A stretch of DNA of 64,000 nucleotides from Kocuria varians (GTDB lineage: Bacteria > Actinomycetota > Actinomycetes > Actinomycetales > Micrococcaceae): positions 148,414 through 212,413 of the forward strand of contig NZ_BJNW01000002.1 of assembly GCF_006539885.1 (NCBI RefSeq), in the 5' to 3' direction. Position numbers and translations under genes: made by a program. The notes below the pieces were generated by a model. It did not search any database. It had not been told where the DNA came from and was given only the letters and a program-made list of their open reading frames with translations. Below, piece by piece: positions 17,500 through 25,612 of the stretch (position 1 is the first letter of the stretch; the number at the start of each line of letters is the position of its first letter).

Positions 17500-18362
17500 C
17501 CGAGAGCACCAAGAGCACCGTTCCCGCGACCGTGGGCGTGCTGGGAGGCGGGCGCATGGGCGCGGGGATCGCCCACGCGTTCCTGATCTCCGGCGCGCAC
17601 GTGACCGTGGTGGAGGTGGACGCGCAGGCTGCGGAGGCCGCCAAGGAGCGCGTGGAGTCGGACCTCGCGAAGTCCCTGGAGCGCGGGAAGATCGACGGCA
17701 ACCTGGACGTGTGGACCGAGAACTTCGCGGTCAGCGTGGACTACGCGGACTTCGCGGACTGCGAGCTGGTGGTCGAGGCCGTCCCCGAGCTGTGGGACCT
17801 CAAGGTCTCCTCGCTGCAAGAGGTCGAGGCCAACCTCTCCGAGGGCGCGTGGCTCGCCTCGAACACGTCCTCGCTGTCCATCGACGGTCTCGCCGCCGAG
17901 CTGCAACGCCCCGAGCGCTTCTGCGGCATGCACTTCTTCAACCCGGTGCCGGCCTCGAAGCTCGTGGAGATCGTGATCGGCGAGCGCACCGGTGACGAGT
18001 TGCGGGAGCTCACGCTGCAGTGGGTCGCCGGGATCGGCAAGACCCCGGTCACGGTCAACGACGCCCCCGGCTTCGCGTCCTCGCGCCTGGGCGTGGCCCT
18101 GGGGCTGGAGGCCATCCGCATGGCCGAGGAGGGTGTGGCCTCTGCGGAGGACATCGACAACGCCATGGTGCTCGGCTACAAGCACCCGGTGGGCCCGCTG
18201 GCCCTCACGGACATCGTGGGCCTGGACGTGCGGCTCGGGATCGCGGAGTACCTGGAGTCCGAGCTGGGACCGCGCTTCGCTCCCCCGCAGCTCATGCGTG
18301 ACATGGTGGCCCGGGGCGAGCTGGGCAAGAAGTCCGGAAAGGGTTTCTACGACTACTCCTGA
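17496..18362 (+). CDS. paaH: 3-hydroxyacyl-CoA dehydrogenase, PaaH-like
   Basis: NAD-dependent enzyme of 288 residues. The Rossmann motif VGVLGGGRMGAGIAHAF is at the N-terminus, the catalytic histidine lies in RFCGMHFFNPVP, and the C-terminal domain has YKHPVGPLALTDIVGLDVRL and GKKSGKGFYDY. It would oxidise 3-hydroxyadipyl-CoA to 3-oxoadipyl-CoA for the thiolase two genes upstream. The start overlaps the hydratase stop (ATGA). The fold is certain; adipyl specificity is inferred. A weak terminator hairpin follows. Confidence 0.88.
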   Translation: MTESTKSTVPATVGVLGGGRMGAGIAHAFLISGAHVTVVEVDAQAAEAAKERVESDLAKSLERGKIDGNLDVWTENFAVSVDYADFADCELVVEAVPELWDLKVSSLQEVEANLSEGAWLASNTSSLSIDGLAAELQRPERFCGMHFFNPVPASKLVEIVIGERTGDELRELTLQWVAGIGKTPVTVNDAPGFASSRLGVALGLEAIRMAEEGVASAEDIDNAMVLGYKHPVGPLALTDIVGLDVRLGIAEYLESELGPRFAPPQLMRDMVARGELGKKSGKGFYDYS

Positions 18363-18370
18363 GCCCTGAG

Positions 18371-18398
18371 ACCCCGTCTCCGCAGATCGGAGCGGGGT
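18371..18398 (+). terminator. Hairpin terminator after paaH
   Basis: ACCCCGTCTCCG (18371-18382) pairs with CGGAGCGGGGT (18388-18398) with one unpaired base. Confidence 0.6.
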
Positions 18399-18449
18399 TG
18401 ACGACGGCGGCCCGTCACCCGGCACCCCGGGCGGCGGGCCGCCGTGGGT

Positions 18450-18544
18450 CACGATTCGGTCACAGGTATTGCATTCGCAAATTAGGGCCGGAAGTGTGGT
18501 CCGTGTTCGAGATCGAAGAAGTCTCCCGACGAGAGGTGATCGAG
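18450..18544 (+). promoter_or_regulatory. Conserved upstream element of lipoprotein 1
   Basis: CACGATTCGGTCACAGG, then GTATTGCATTCGCAAAT with the palindrome TTGC-N4-GCAA. Near-identical blocks precede the other two lipoprotein genes at about 19483 and 19897, so promoter and gene were duplicated together. Confidence 0.6.
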
Positions 18545-19336
18545 ATGCAGTCCAAGAAAACCCTGACCCTTGCCGCTACGGCCGTTGCCGTCCCGCTGCT
18601 CGTGGGGTGCGGACAGAACGCTCAGCCCTCCCAGGCCTCCGAGACCGCGTCGTCGGCGTCCCAGAGCTCGACCTCCAGCGCCGCCCCGGCACAGGGAACG
18701 CAGACCACGTCGGTCGACACCGCCGCCGGCACCACCGCGGACCCCGCGGCGACCTCCACGGCGAACGCCACACCCAAGCCCGCTGAGAGCAGCGCACCCC
18801 AGACCCTCCCCGAGGTGAAGGACCCGAACGCCGGCACGGATGCGGAGACCTCGCGCATCTCGGTGGACCACCCGAAGTTCGGCAAGCTCGAGATCGTCTC
18901 GTACCTGACGATCACCTCGGGCGGAGCCGCACCCTCCGAGGGCCTGCCGAGCTACGCCGTCTACCAGAACGGCCGCCCCGTGGGCTTCGTGTCCTCGCCC
19001 GAGGGCACCAAGGAGGTCAACTTCTCCAGCGGCAAGGCGCTGGCGGGACAGACCTGGGAGGTCGCCAAGGACCAGCCCGTGGACCGGTTCGGCAACGTCT
19101 ACCTCTCCTACGACTCCGGCGTCACCGTGCTGACCCCCACGGACCAGGGCTTCGACTCCCACGGCACCATGCCCGGCGTCAAGGACTCCCAGTACCCGTT
19201 CTCCCGTGCGGGCCTGAAGATCGACGGTGCGGGCACCCCCACCGTCATCCAGAAGGTCGTGGACAAGGACGGCACGGAGACCGGCAAGACCGTGACCTGG
19301 AGCTGGGACGGCAACCAGTTCGTCCAGGACAAGTGA
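18545..19336 (+). CDS. Secreted lipoprotein, array member 1
   Basis: Protein of 263 residues with a lipoprotein signal peptide (Met-Gln-Ser-Lys-Lys, hydrophobic core, lipobox LLVGC with Cys about residue 20). A Ser/Thr/Ala/Pro-rich linker runs to about residue 95, and a C-terminal domain of unknown function follows. Shared segments with the copy at 19995 include FGKLEIVSYLT, PVDRFGNVYLSY and the terminal GKTVTWSWDGNQFV. Start ATG 18545 behind GAGAGGTGAT. I do not recognise the family. It is anchored outside the membrane and probably stress- or envelope-related (weak inference). Confidence 0.8.
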   Translation: MQSKKTLTLAATAVAVPLLVGCGQNAQPSQASETASSASQSSTSSAAPAQGTQTTSVDTAAGTTADPAATSTANATPKPAESSAPQTLPEVKDPNAGTDAETSRISVDHPKFGKLEIVSYLTITSGGAAPSEGLPSYAVYQNGRPVGFVSSPEGTKEVNFSSGKALAGQTWEVAKDQPVDRFGNVYLSYDSGVTVLTPTDQGFDSHGTMPGVKDSQYPFSRAGLKIDGAGTPTVIQKVVDKDGTETGKTVTWSWDGNQFVQDK

Positions 19337-19482
19337 CACCCGTCCCCGGCACGCCGTAGGAGCGCGTGCCGGGGACGGTCCGGGTGCCTCGCAGGACGAC
19401 GGCGCCCGGCGCAGGAGGCGCGATCCCGCACGTGCGGGGTCGCGCCTTCCGCGTGCCCGGGTGAACTCCTCCGAGAACCGGT

Positions 19483-19603
19483 CACGATTCGATCACATGG
19501 TATTGCGATGGCAAACACACTGGCGCAGGGTGGAAGCTCGGGGGCCCGGCGCACCGCCGGGCACCACCAGCCGCAGGACTCGCGTCCTGGAGAGGTGATG
19601 ACG
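19483..19603 (+). promoter_or_regulatory. Conserved upstream element of lipoprotein 2
   Basis: GGTCACGATTCGATCACATG followed by GTATTGCGATGGCAAAC. Same block as before lipoprotein 1, including the TTGC-N4-GCAA palindrome. Confidence 0.6.
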
Positions 19604-19845
19604 ATGCAGACCACCAGGATCACGACATTCGCCGCCGCAGCCATCGCGCTGCCCCTGCTCGTCGGCTGCGGCCAGGGCGCAGAGCCCGCCGCCGCCACGG
19701 ACGCCTCCCCCTCCCAGGCCACCACCCAGGCGACGAGCACGACGGCGGAGGGCACGGCGTCGTCGTCGGCAAGGACCACAGGTTCACGGGCAAGACCGTG
19801 AACTGGACGTGGGACGGTTCGAAGTTCGTGGCGCAGAAGGCGTGA
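19604..19845 (+). pseudogene. Lipoprotein array member 2, internal deletion and frameshift
   Basis: The signal peptide and lipobox (ALPLLVGCGQ) and the start of a Thr/Ser-rich linker are intact. After codons for GTASS the frame that matches the family continues one phase away as VVGKDHRFTGKTVNWTWDG and KFVAQKA, the C-terminus of the other members. About 170 codons of the central domain are missing. Read in frame from ATG 19604, the product stops at 19801 without the domain. The deletion junction lies exactly on a GGCGTCGTCG copy (19756-19765), which suggests recombination between copies of that motif. Confidence 0.8.
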
Positions 19846-19896
19846 GCCCGGCAGCCGGCCGAGATCGGATGCCGCGGGGGCGGCCGGAAAAGCGGT

Positions 19897-19994
19897 CACG
19901 ATTCGACTTCAGCTGGTTGCGATCGTAAACGTGCCGGCGGAGGGTGGATGTATTGGCGATCACAGAGATCTCCCCAACCGACGAGGTGACCGAG
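19897..19994 (+). promoter_or_regulatory. Conserved upstream element of lipoprotein 3
   Basis: GGTCACGATTCGACTTCAGC then TGGTTGCGATCGTAAACG. Diverged third copy of the block; the palindrome is TTGC-N4-GTAA here. Confidence 0.55.
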
Positions 19995-20828
19995 ATGCAC
20001 TCCACGAAGACCAAAACCCTGACCACCGCCGCCCTGGCACTCCCGCTGCTGGTGGGCTGCGGGCAGGCAGCGCAGTCCCCGCAGACCGCCGACGCGGCGT
20101 CGTCGCCCGCCGCGAGCCAGAGCGCCGGCGCGAGCAGCGAGGCGAGCGCGACGCCGAGCACCACGACGGACAGCCGGACGGCGTCCGCGGCTCCTGCGGA
20201 GCAGTCGACCGCACCCACTGCGGCGGCAACCACCTCCGCTCCGGCGGGGAGTACTCCGGCCTCACCCCCGAACTCGGGCGCCGCGGCCCCGTCCCTGCCC
20301 GCAGTCGATGATCCCTGCGCCGGGGTGTGCACCGTGACCGGGCGGTTCCAGGTGCAGCACCCCGTCTACGGGGCCATGGAGATCGTGTCCTACGAGCGGG
20401 TCGTGCACGCGGACACCGCTCCGCAGGGCAAGCAGCCGAGCTTCGCGGCGTACTGGAACGGGAAGCCTGCGAACTACGAGACCAACCCGGACGCGACGAC
20501 CCTGGTCTCCTTCGGGCCCGCCCCGGTGATCGGAGACCAGACCTGGGACATCGCGGGCAAGACCCCCGTGGACCGGTACGGCAACCTCTACCTCAGCAGC
20601 GGGAGGGGCGTGACGGTGGTCTCCCCGACCACCACGGGCTACTCCTCGAACGGCACCATCCCCGAGGCGAACGTGTTCCCGTCCTACCCCCACGACCCGG
20701 CGGGGCTGCAGATCGACGCCGCGGGAGAGCCCACGATCATCGTCAAGGACATGGCGCGCGGGGGTGCCCCCACCGGGAAGATCCTCGAGTACGGCTGGAA
20801 CGGCACCACGTTCGTGCAGAAGAAGTAG
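19995..20828 (+). CDS. Secreted lipoprotein, array member 3
   Basis: Protein of 277 residues, paralogous to the gene at 18545. The signal peptide has the lipobox LLVGC, then comes a longer Ser/Ala/Thr/Pro linker to about residue 100 and a C-terminal domain with VYGAMEIVSYERV, PVDRYGNLYLSSGRGVTVV and the terminal YGWNGTTFVQKK. A pair of cysteines in DPCAGVCTV is absent from member 1. The 12-mer GCGGCGTCGTCG encodes part of DAASSP in the linker. Start ATG 19995, GAGGTGACC upstream. Function unknown. Confidence 0.8.
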   Translation: MHSTKTKTLTTAALALPLLVGCGQAAQSPQTADAASSPAASQSAGASSEASATPSTTTDSRTASAAPAEQSTAPTAAATTSAPAGSTPASPPNSGAAAPSLPAVDDPCAGVCTVTGRFQVQHPVYGAMEIVSYERVVHADTAPQGKQPSFAAYWNGKPANYETNPDATTLVSFGPAPVIGDQTWDIAGKTPVDRYGNLYLSSGRGVTVVSPTTTGYSSNGTIPEANVFPSYPHDPAGLQIDAAGEPTIIVKDMARGGAPTGKILEYGWNGTTFVQKK

Positions 20829-20854
20829 CACGAACCGTCCACGACAGGGACGGA

Positions 20855-20888
20855 CGAAGGGCGCGACCTGGAGAGGTCGCGCCCTTCG
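20855..20888. terminator. Strong hairpin terminator
   Basis: CGAAGGGCGCGACCT (20855-20869) pairs perfectly with AGGTCGCGCCCTTCG (20874-20888), loop of four. It lies between convergent genes. Confidence 0.85.
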
Positions 20889-20909
20889 CGTACGAGCCGG
20901 TCAACCGGC

Positions 20910-21377
20910 TCAGCGCTCCATGAGGATCCCGTCCTCGTCCGCCCACAGGGTCTTGCCGGGGCGGAAGACCACGCCGCCGAAGGTGACGATCACGTCCGTC
21001 TCGCCGTAGTCGTTGGGCGAGGACTTGCGCGGGTTGGTGCCCAGTGCCTTGATGCCGATCTGCAGCGTCCCGAGCTTCACACGGTCGCGCACCGGTGCGT
21101 TGATGACCAGCCCGGCCCAGCCGTTCTCCATGGCGGTGCGGGCCACGTTGTCGCCCAGCAGCGCGCAGTTCATGGAGCCCTGTCCGTCCACCACGAGCAC
21201 TGCGCCGTCGCCCGGGGTGGCCACGAGCTTCTTGACGTCCATGTTGGACTCGTAGCAGCGCACGGTGCGGATCGGCCCGGTGAACTGGTGCAGGCCACCC
21301 ACCGAGATGAACTGGCTGGTCACGGACTGCAGCTCGTCGCCGCGCTCGTCGTAGAGGTCGCACGTGGAGATGGACAT
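20910..21377 (-). CDS. rraA: RraA-family protein (HMG aldolase/oxaloacetate decarboxylase type)
   Basis: Protein of 155 residues covering the whole RraA fold. The core motif is GDGAVLVVDGQGSMNCALLG, followed by DNVARTAMENGWAGLVINA and PVRD, where the Arg-Asp bind substrate and metal. Enterobacterial RraA inhibits RNase E; many relatives are 4-hydroxy-4-methyl-2-oxoglutarate aldolases or oxaloacetate decarboxylases. All catalytic positions I can judge are present, so an enzyme is plausible. It is a single gene between convergent lipoproteins and ramB. Confidence 0.88.
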   Translation of the reverse strand: MSISTCDLYDERGDELQSVTSQFISVGGLHQFTGPIRTVRCYESNMDVKKLVATPGDGAVLVVDGQGSMNCALLGDNVARTAMENGWAGLVINAPVRDRVKLGTLQIGIKALGTNPRKSSPNDYGETDVIVTFGGVVFRPGKTLWADEDGILMER

Positions 21378-21503
21378 GGCACTGGCCTTTCGTCGCGGAC
21401 AAGGGGGCCGCGCGGCGTCGTCGTCCGGTGTGCGGCGCGCTACGCAGGAGCGCCCCGCACCGCAACCGCGTCGACCTACGCGGCAGTAGGAACGTGATGG
21501 ACG

Positions 21504-23144
21504 TTACGCGAGGTCCCCGCCCAGTTCAACGGTCGGGGCGTGGCGCTGCAGGAAGCGGAAGACCTCGGTCTCGTCCACCCCGGGGAACGCCCCGGCGGGC
21601 ATGGCCGCGAGCATGTGGGTCGCAGGCCGCGCGGAGGGCCAGGCCTGCCCGTCCCACAGCTCCGCGAGCGCGGGGGACGGCTGCTGGCAGCACGCGGGGT
21701 CCGGACACGTGGAGGTGCGGCGGTAGCTGGTGGCGCGGCCGCGGAACCACTTGACGTGCTCGTAGGGCACGCCGAAGGAGATCGAGAACTCCCCGTGCTC
21801 GGAGCCCTCCACACGCGCGGAGCACCAGAACGTGCCGTGCGGGGTGTCCGTGTACTGGTAGTGGGACAGCAGCCGGTTGGTGCCGGAGAACGCCTGGCGC
21901 GCGGAGAAGAACCGGCAGGCCCGCTGCCCCTCCACCGCGCCGCTGTGGTCCGTGGGGAACTGCAGGCCGTCGTTCTGCCAGGCCTTGTGGATGATCCCGG
22001 ACGAGTGCACCTTCTCGAAGTGCGTGGGGATCTCGAAGTGCTGGGTCATCAGGTTGGTCATGCGGTGCGCGGCGGTCTCGTGGGAGACCGCGAAGGCGTC
22101 CCGGAGGTCGTCCACGGACAGCTCCCGCTGCGACTTCGCCCGGCCCAGCAGCTCCACCGCGGAGGCCTCCGGGATCATCATGGCCGCGGCGAAGTAGTTG
22201 GTCTCCACCCGCTGCTCCAGGAACTCCCCGTAGTTCGCGGGCCTGCGGTGTTCCAGGAGGTAGTGGCCCACCGCCTGCAGCAGCACGGACCACGGGGACC
22301 CGGCCCCCGAGCTGGAGGGCAGGTAGAAGCGCCGGTTGCGCAGGTCCGTGACGGAGCGGGTGGAGTGCGGCAGATCTGGGACCTGGTGGATCTCGAAGCC
22401 CACATGCTCCACGAGCCGGGACACGTGGTGCTCGGACAGCGGCCCGCCCGTGTGCTGGATGGCCGCCAGCAGCTCCGCGGCCATGGTCTCGATGCGTTCG
22501 AAGTAGTTGTTGACGCCCTGCATCCGGGCCCGCAGCTGCGTGTTGGCGCGCCGGGCCTCCTCCGGCGTGGCCGCCTGCTCCTCCAGGCGGTGGCCGAGCT
22601 GCTGCTGCAGTGCCGCGAGCGCCTCGAGCGTCTCCGTGCTCATCCCCGGTCCCACACGCACGGTGGGCAGTCCGAGTGCCGCGTACATGGTCCCGCGCTG
22701 GACCCGTTCCACCTGGATCTCCAGCTCCATGCGCCGGGAGGGGGCCTTGGAGCCCAGCAGCTGCTCGACCCCCATGTCCAGGGCCCCGGCGATCGCGGAC
22801 AGCGCGCTCAGCTTGGGCTCCCGCTTCCCGTTCTCGATCAGCGACAGCGCAGACGGTGCCATCCCCGCCGTTCGCGCGAGCTCCTCGAGCGTGATCCGCA
22901 TCCGCTTGCGGCGGTAGCGGATGCGCCGCCCCAGCACGATCGGGTCCGTGGGATCCCCCGCCTCCTCCGGCGGCACCTCGGGTGACGACGACGCCGCCCG
23001 CACCCCGGGTGCGCCGGTGCGCCCCGTGCGCGGGGTGGCCGGCGGCGTCACCCGGCCTGCGCGTGCGGCGGCAGCGTTGCCGGTGGAGGTGGGAGCGGCG
23101 TCGGCGGTGCGACGGCGCCTGCGGGGTTCTGTGTCCGGGGTCAT
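21504..23144 (-). CDS. ramB: RamB-type regulator of acetate metabolism
   Basis: Protein of 546 residues. A disordered basic N-terminal tail (to about residue 65) precedes an XRE helix-turn-helix (ITLEELARTAGMAPSALSLI, about 85-135). A long middle region and the C-terminal short-chain fatty acyl regulator domain follow, with the cluster CPDPACCQQP near residue 485. In Corynebacterium, RamB represses aceA and related acetate genes. Here it is divergent from aceA, the classical arrangement. The tail holds a copy of the 12-mer as RAASSSPE. Regulatory palindromes lie between the two genes. Confidence 0.9.
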   Translation of the reverse strand: MTPDTEPRRRRRTADAAPTSTGNAAAARAGRVTPPATPRTGRTGAPGVRAASSSPEVPPEEAGDPTDPIVLGRRIRYRRKRMRITLEELARTAGMAPSALSLIENGKREPKLSALSAIAGALDMGVEQLLGSKAPSRRMELEIQVERVQRGTMYAALGLPTVRVGPGMSTETLEALAALQQQLGHRLEEQAATPEEARRANTQLRARMQGVNNYFERIETMAAELLAAIQHTGGPLSEHHVSRLVEHVGFEIHQVPDLPHSTRSVTDLRNRRFYLPSSSGAGSPWSVLLQAVGHYLLEHRRPANYGEFLEQRVETNYFAAAMMIPEASAVELLGRAKSQRELSVDDLRDAFAVSHETAAHRMTNLMTQHFEIPTHFEKVHSSGIIHKAWQNDGLQFPTDHSGAVEGQRACRFFSARQAFSGTNRLLSHYQYTDTPHGTFWCSARVEGSEHGEFSISFGVPYEHVKWFRGRATSYRRTSTCPDPACCQQPSPALAELWDGQAWPSARPATHMLAAMPAGAFPGVDETEVFRFLQRHAPTVELGGDLA

Positions 23145-23156
23145 AGTCCGAGTTTA

Positions 23157-23196
23157 GGAAAAACTTTCCCAGGCGTGAAGAAAGCGTTTTCTTCAC
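23157..23196. promoter_or_regulatory. Candidate RamB operators between ramB and aceA
   Basis: GGAAAAACTTTCC (23157-23169) is a 5-3-5 palindrome whose AAAACTTT matches the start of the corynebacterial RamB motif (from memory). GTGAAGAAA-GCGT-TTTCTTCAC (23175-23196) is a perfect 9-bp inverted repeat. Both sit in an AT-rich patch 13-52 bases from the ramB start, so autoregulation plus aceA control is likely. Confidence 0.6.
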
Positions 23197-23307
23197 ACGA
23201 AAAACCTCTAGGCGCGGGTGCAGATCGCGGCAAAAGTGGAGCACATCAAGTTACCCGTGCGGAGCTTCCAGGAAGACCGCCGGCTCGACCGATCGAAGGA
23301 GACCGAG

Positions 23308-24594
23308 ATGAGCAACGAGAACAGCAACCTGCGCACCGCCGACGAACTCGCCCGCGACTGGGAGGAGAACCCGCGCTGGGCGGGTGTGACCCGTGACTAC
23401 GCCCCCGAGGAGGTCCTGCGTCTGCAGGGCTCCTTTCGAGAAGAGCACACCAACGCGCGCCGCGGCGCGGAACGCCTCTGGTACCTGCTCAACTCGGAGG
23501 ATTACGTCAATGCTCTGGGCGCTCTGACCGGCAATCAGGCGGTCCAGCAGGTCAAGGCCGGGCTGAAGGCCATCTACCTCTCCGGCTGGCAGGTCGCCGG
23601 TGACGCCAACCTGGCGGGCCAGACCTACCCGGACCAGTCCCTCTACCCGGCGAACTCCGTTCCCCAGGTGGTGCGCCGGATCAACAACGCGCTCAAGCGT
23701 GCGGACCAGATCGAGCACGCCGAGGACGTCCACACCGTGGAGAACTGGATGGCGCCGATCGTCGCGGACGCGGAGGCCGGCTTCGGCGGGCCGCTCAACG
23801 CGTTCGAGCTCATGAAGTCCATGATCGACGCCGGTGCGGCGGGCGTGCACTGGGAGGACCAGCTGGCCTCCGAGAAGAAGTGCGGCCACCTGGGCGGCAA
23901 GGTGCTGATCCCCACCCAGCAGCACATCCGCACCCTCAACGCGGCACGCCTCGCGGCGGACGTGGAGGACGTCCCGAGCATCGTCATCGCCCGCACGGAC
24001 GCCGAGGCCGCCACGCTGATCACCTCGGACATCGACGAGCAGGACGCCGAGTTCATCACCGGCGAGCGCACCCCGGAGGGCTTCTTCAAGGTCCGCAACG
24101 GGATCGAGCCCTGCATCGCACGCGCCAAGGCGTACGCACCGTACTCGGACCTGATCTGGATGGAGACGGGCACCCCGGACCTCGAGCTCGCCCGGCAGTT
24201 CGCCGAGGCGGTCCACGAGGAGTTCCCGGACCAGATGCTCGCGTACAACTGCTCGCCGTCCTTCAACTGGAAGAAGCACCTGGACGACGAGACCATCGCC
24301 AAGTTCCAGCGCGAGCTCGGTGCCATGGGCTTCCGCTTCCAGTTCATCACCCTGGCCGGCTTCCACGCCCTGAACTACTCGATGTTCGATCTGGCCCACG
24401 GCTACGCCCGCAACCAGATGAGCGCCTACGTGGAGCTGCAGGAGCGCGAGTTCGCCGCCGAGGAGCGCGGCTACACCGCCACCAAGCACCAGCGCGAGGT
24501 GGGCACCGGGTACTTCGACCTGGTCTCCCAGGTGGTCAACCCCAACTCCTCGACCATCGCGCTCAAGGGCTCCACCGAGAGCGCCCAGTTCTGA
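23308..24594 (+). CDS. aceA: Isocitrate lyase
   Basis: Enzyme of 428 residues that splits isocitrate to glyoxylate and succinate in the glyoxylate shunt. The active-site loop is KKCGHLGGK (catalytic Cys about residue 192), with [10 protein letters not shown] before it, IARTDAEAA, and the late [12 protein letters not shown]. Start ATG 23308 follows GAAGGAGACCGAG; an upstream in-frame ATG at 23218 would lengthen it by 30 residues but lacks homology. Divergent ramB controls it. The shunt is needed on acetyl-CoA-yielding substrates such as those of the neighbouring phenylacetate and ketone-body genes. No malate synthase is in view. Confidence 0.96.
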   Translation: MSNENSNLRTADELARDWEENPRWAGVTRDYAPEEVLRLQGSFREEHTNARRGAERLWYLLNSEDYVNALGALTGNQAVQQVKAGLKAIYLSGWQVAGDANLAGQTYPDQSLYPANSVPQVVRRINNALKRADQIEHAEDVHTVENWMAPIVADAEAGFGGPLNAFELMKSMIDAGAAGVHWEDQLASEKKCGHLGGKVLIPTQQHIRTLNAARLAADVEDVPSIVIARTDAEAATLITSDIDEQDAEFITGERTPEGFFKVRNGIEPCIARAKAYAPYSDLIWMETGTPDLELARQFAEAVHEEFPDQMLAYNCSPSFNWKKHLDDETIAKFQRELGAMGFRFQFITLAGFHALNYSMFDLAHGYARNQMSAYVELQEREFAAEERGYTATKHQREVGTGYFDLVSQVVNPNSSTIALKGSTESAQF

Positions 24595-24945
24595 TCCGCA
24601 CCCCGCGGCAGGACTGATCCAGACTCGCGGAGGTCGGTGCACGGTCACCAGGCCAACGTTCTCCGGGCACCCGGCCTCCGCGTTCACCCCGTCCGCGGGA
24701 GGGGCTCCTCAGCCCTCCCGCGGACGACCAAGCGCCCCGGCGCCGCACCATGACGCGGCACCGGGGCGCTTGCGTGCCCTCTGGAGGCGGCCCGGCCCAG
24801 CGCCGTCGGGACCACGACGACGCCGCACCGGCGCGCCGACCCACCCCGCGGCGTCAAAACATCTGCGGCGCGACATGCCCGCTAAAACGGGCGGCTCCGC
24901 GTCAGATCGCGCCTCAGATGTCACTGCACCCGGTGCCCCGCGGCC
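24595..24945. other. Intergenic region between convergent genes
   Basis: Holds the terminator at 24729 and a 12-mer CGACGACGCCGCACC (24815-24829). No gene or R1 repeat seen. Confidence 0.6.
24729..24772. terminator. Hairpin terminator between aceA and the thioesterase
   Basis: CAAGCGCCCCGG (24729-24740) pairs perfectly with CCGGGGCGCTTG (24761-24772), with an inner CCGC/GCGG pair extending the stem. Confidence 0.8.
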
Positions 24946-25428
24946 TCACTCGCCGGAGGCGTCCTTGAGGTAGTTGGTGATGCGCACCGTGCACAGCCGC
25001 CGGCCGGTGTCGATGTGGGTGATGACCACCTCGTGGCTGGTCATGGTGCGGCCCAGCCGGATGGCGGTGGCCACGCCGCGGACCCGCCCGCTCTTCGCGG
25101 AGGCGTGGTGCGTGGCGTTGATGTCCGTGCCCACGGCCACCTTGCCCATCGTGGAGCCGTGGATCACCGCGGCCCACGAGCCCAGCATCTCCCCCAGCGC
25201 CACGGAGGCCCCGCCGTGCAGCAGCCCCAGCGCCTGCCGATTGCCCTCCACGGGCATGGTGGCGACCATCCGCTCGGCGGACTGCTCCTCCACCTCCACG
25301 CCCATCTTCCGGTCCAGCTCGCCGAGCTCGATGTTCAGGGGGTCGAACGACGTGCCTTTCGTCCCGCCCGACGGCATCTGCTGCTTGTTCTCCACGCGTG
25401 CGTCCGCGGGGGTGGGGTCCTCGTGCAT
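24946..25428 (-). CDS. Hotdog-fold acyl-CoA thioesterase
   Basis: Protein of 160 residues. NRQALGLLHGGASVALGEMLGS carries the hotdog helix with the catalytic glutamate region of the YbdB/MenI/PaaI-like group, and GVATAIRLGRTMTSHEVVI is the following strand. It lies back to back with paaZ across 184 bases, so it may be an auxiliary thioesterase that frees CoA from stalled aromatic acyl-CoA. A separate, better PaaI is at 32016. A menaquinone-pathway thioesterase is the alternative. Start ATG 25428. Confidence 0.82.
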   Translation of the reverse strand: MHEDPTPADARVENKQQMPSGGTKGTSFDPLNIELGELDRKMGVEVEEQSAERMVATMPVEGNRQALGLLHGGASVALGEMLGSWAAVIHGSTMGKVAVGTDINATHHASAKSGRVRGVATAIRLGRTMTSHEVVITHIDTGRRLCTVRITNYLKDASGE

Positions 25429-25453
25429 CTCTGCTCCTCGTGTCGTGGGGCCA

Positions 25454-25503
25454 CGACGCCGCCCGGGGCCGCGGCCCCGGGAGTCCCCGGGGCGGCGTCG
25501 TCG
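25454..25503. repeat. Inverted 12-mer pair in a leader region
   Basis: CGACGCCGCCCGGGG pairs with CCCCGGGGCGGCGTCG with one bulged base. The right arm continues as a perfect GCGGCGTCGTCG (25492-25503). It lies between divergent starts, in the leader of the thioesterase, so it is not at a gene end. Confidence 0.6.
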
Positions 25504-25569
25504 CCCGGGCGCTCGCGCCGAAAGACCATGGTGCCGCTGTGTGACCTAGGTTATCCTGGGGCGAATACT

Positions 25570-25587
25570 GACCGATCGTTCGGCTAT
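25570..25587 (+). promoter_or_regulatory. PaaR-like operator of paaZ
   Basis: GACCGATCGTTCGGCTAT. With the preceding ACT it gives ACTGACCGATCGTTCGG, matching the ACCGNNCGNNCGG core recalled for corynebacterial PaaR sites. A TATCCT -10 lies at 25552. The operator ends 25 bases before the paaZ GTG. Confidence 0.7.
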
Positions 25588-25612
25588 TGACCTCGACACC
25601 CGGAGGACCAGC

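Noticed and set aside
19604..19801. A small intact lipoprotein gene of about 65 residues
   Set aside because: The downstream sequence in another frame matches the family C-terminus, so a deleted copy explains it better.
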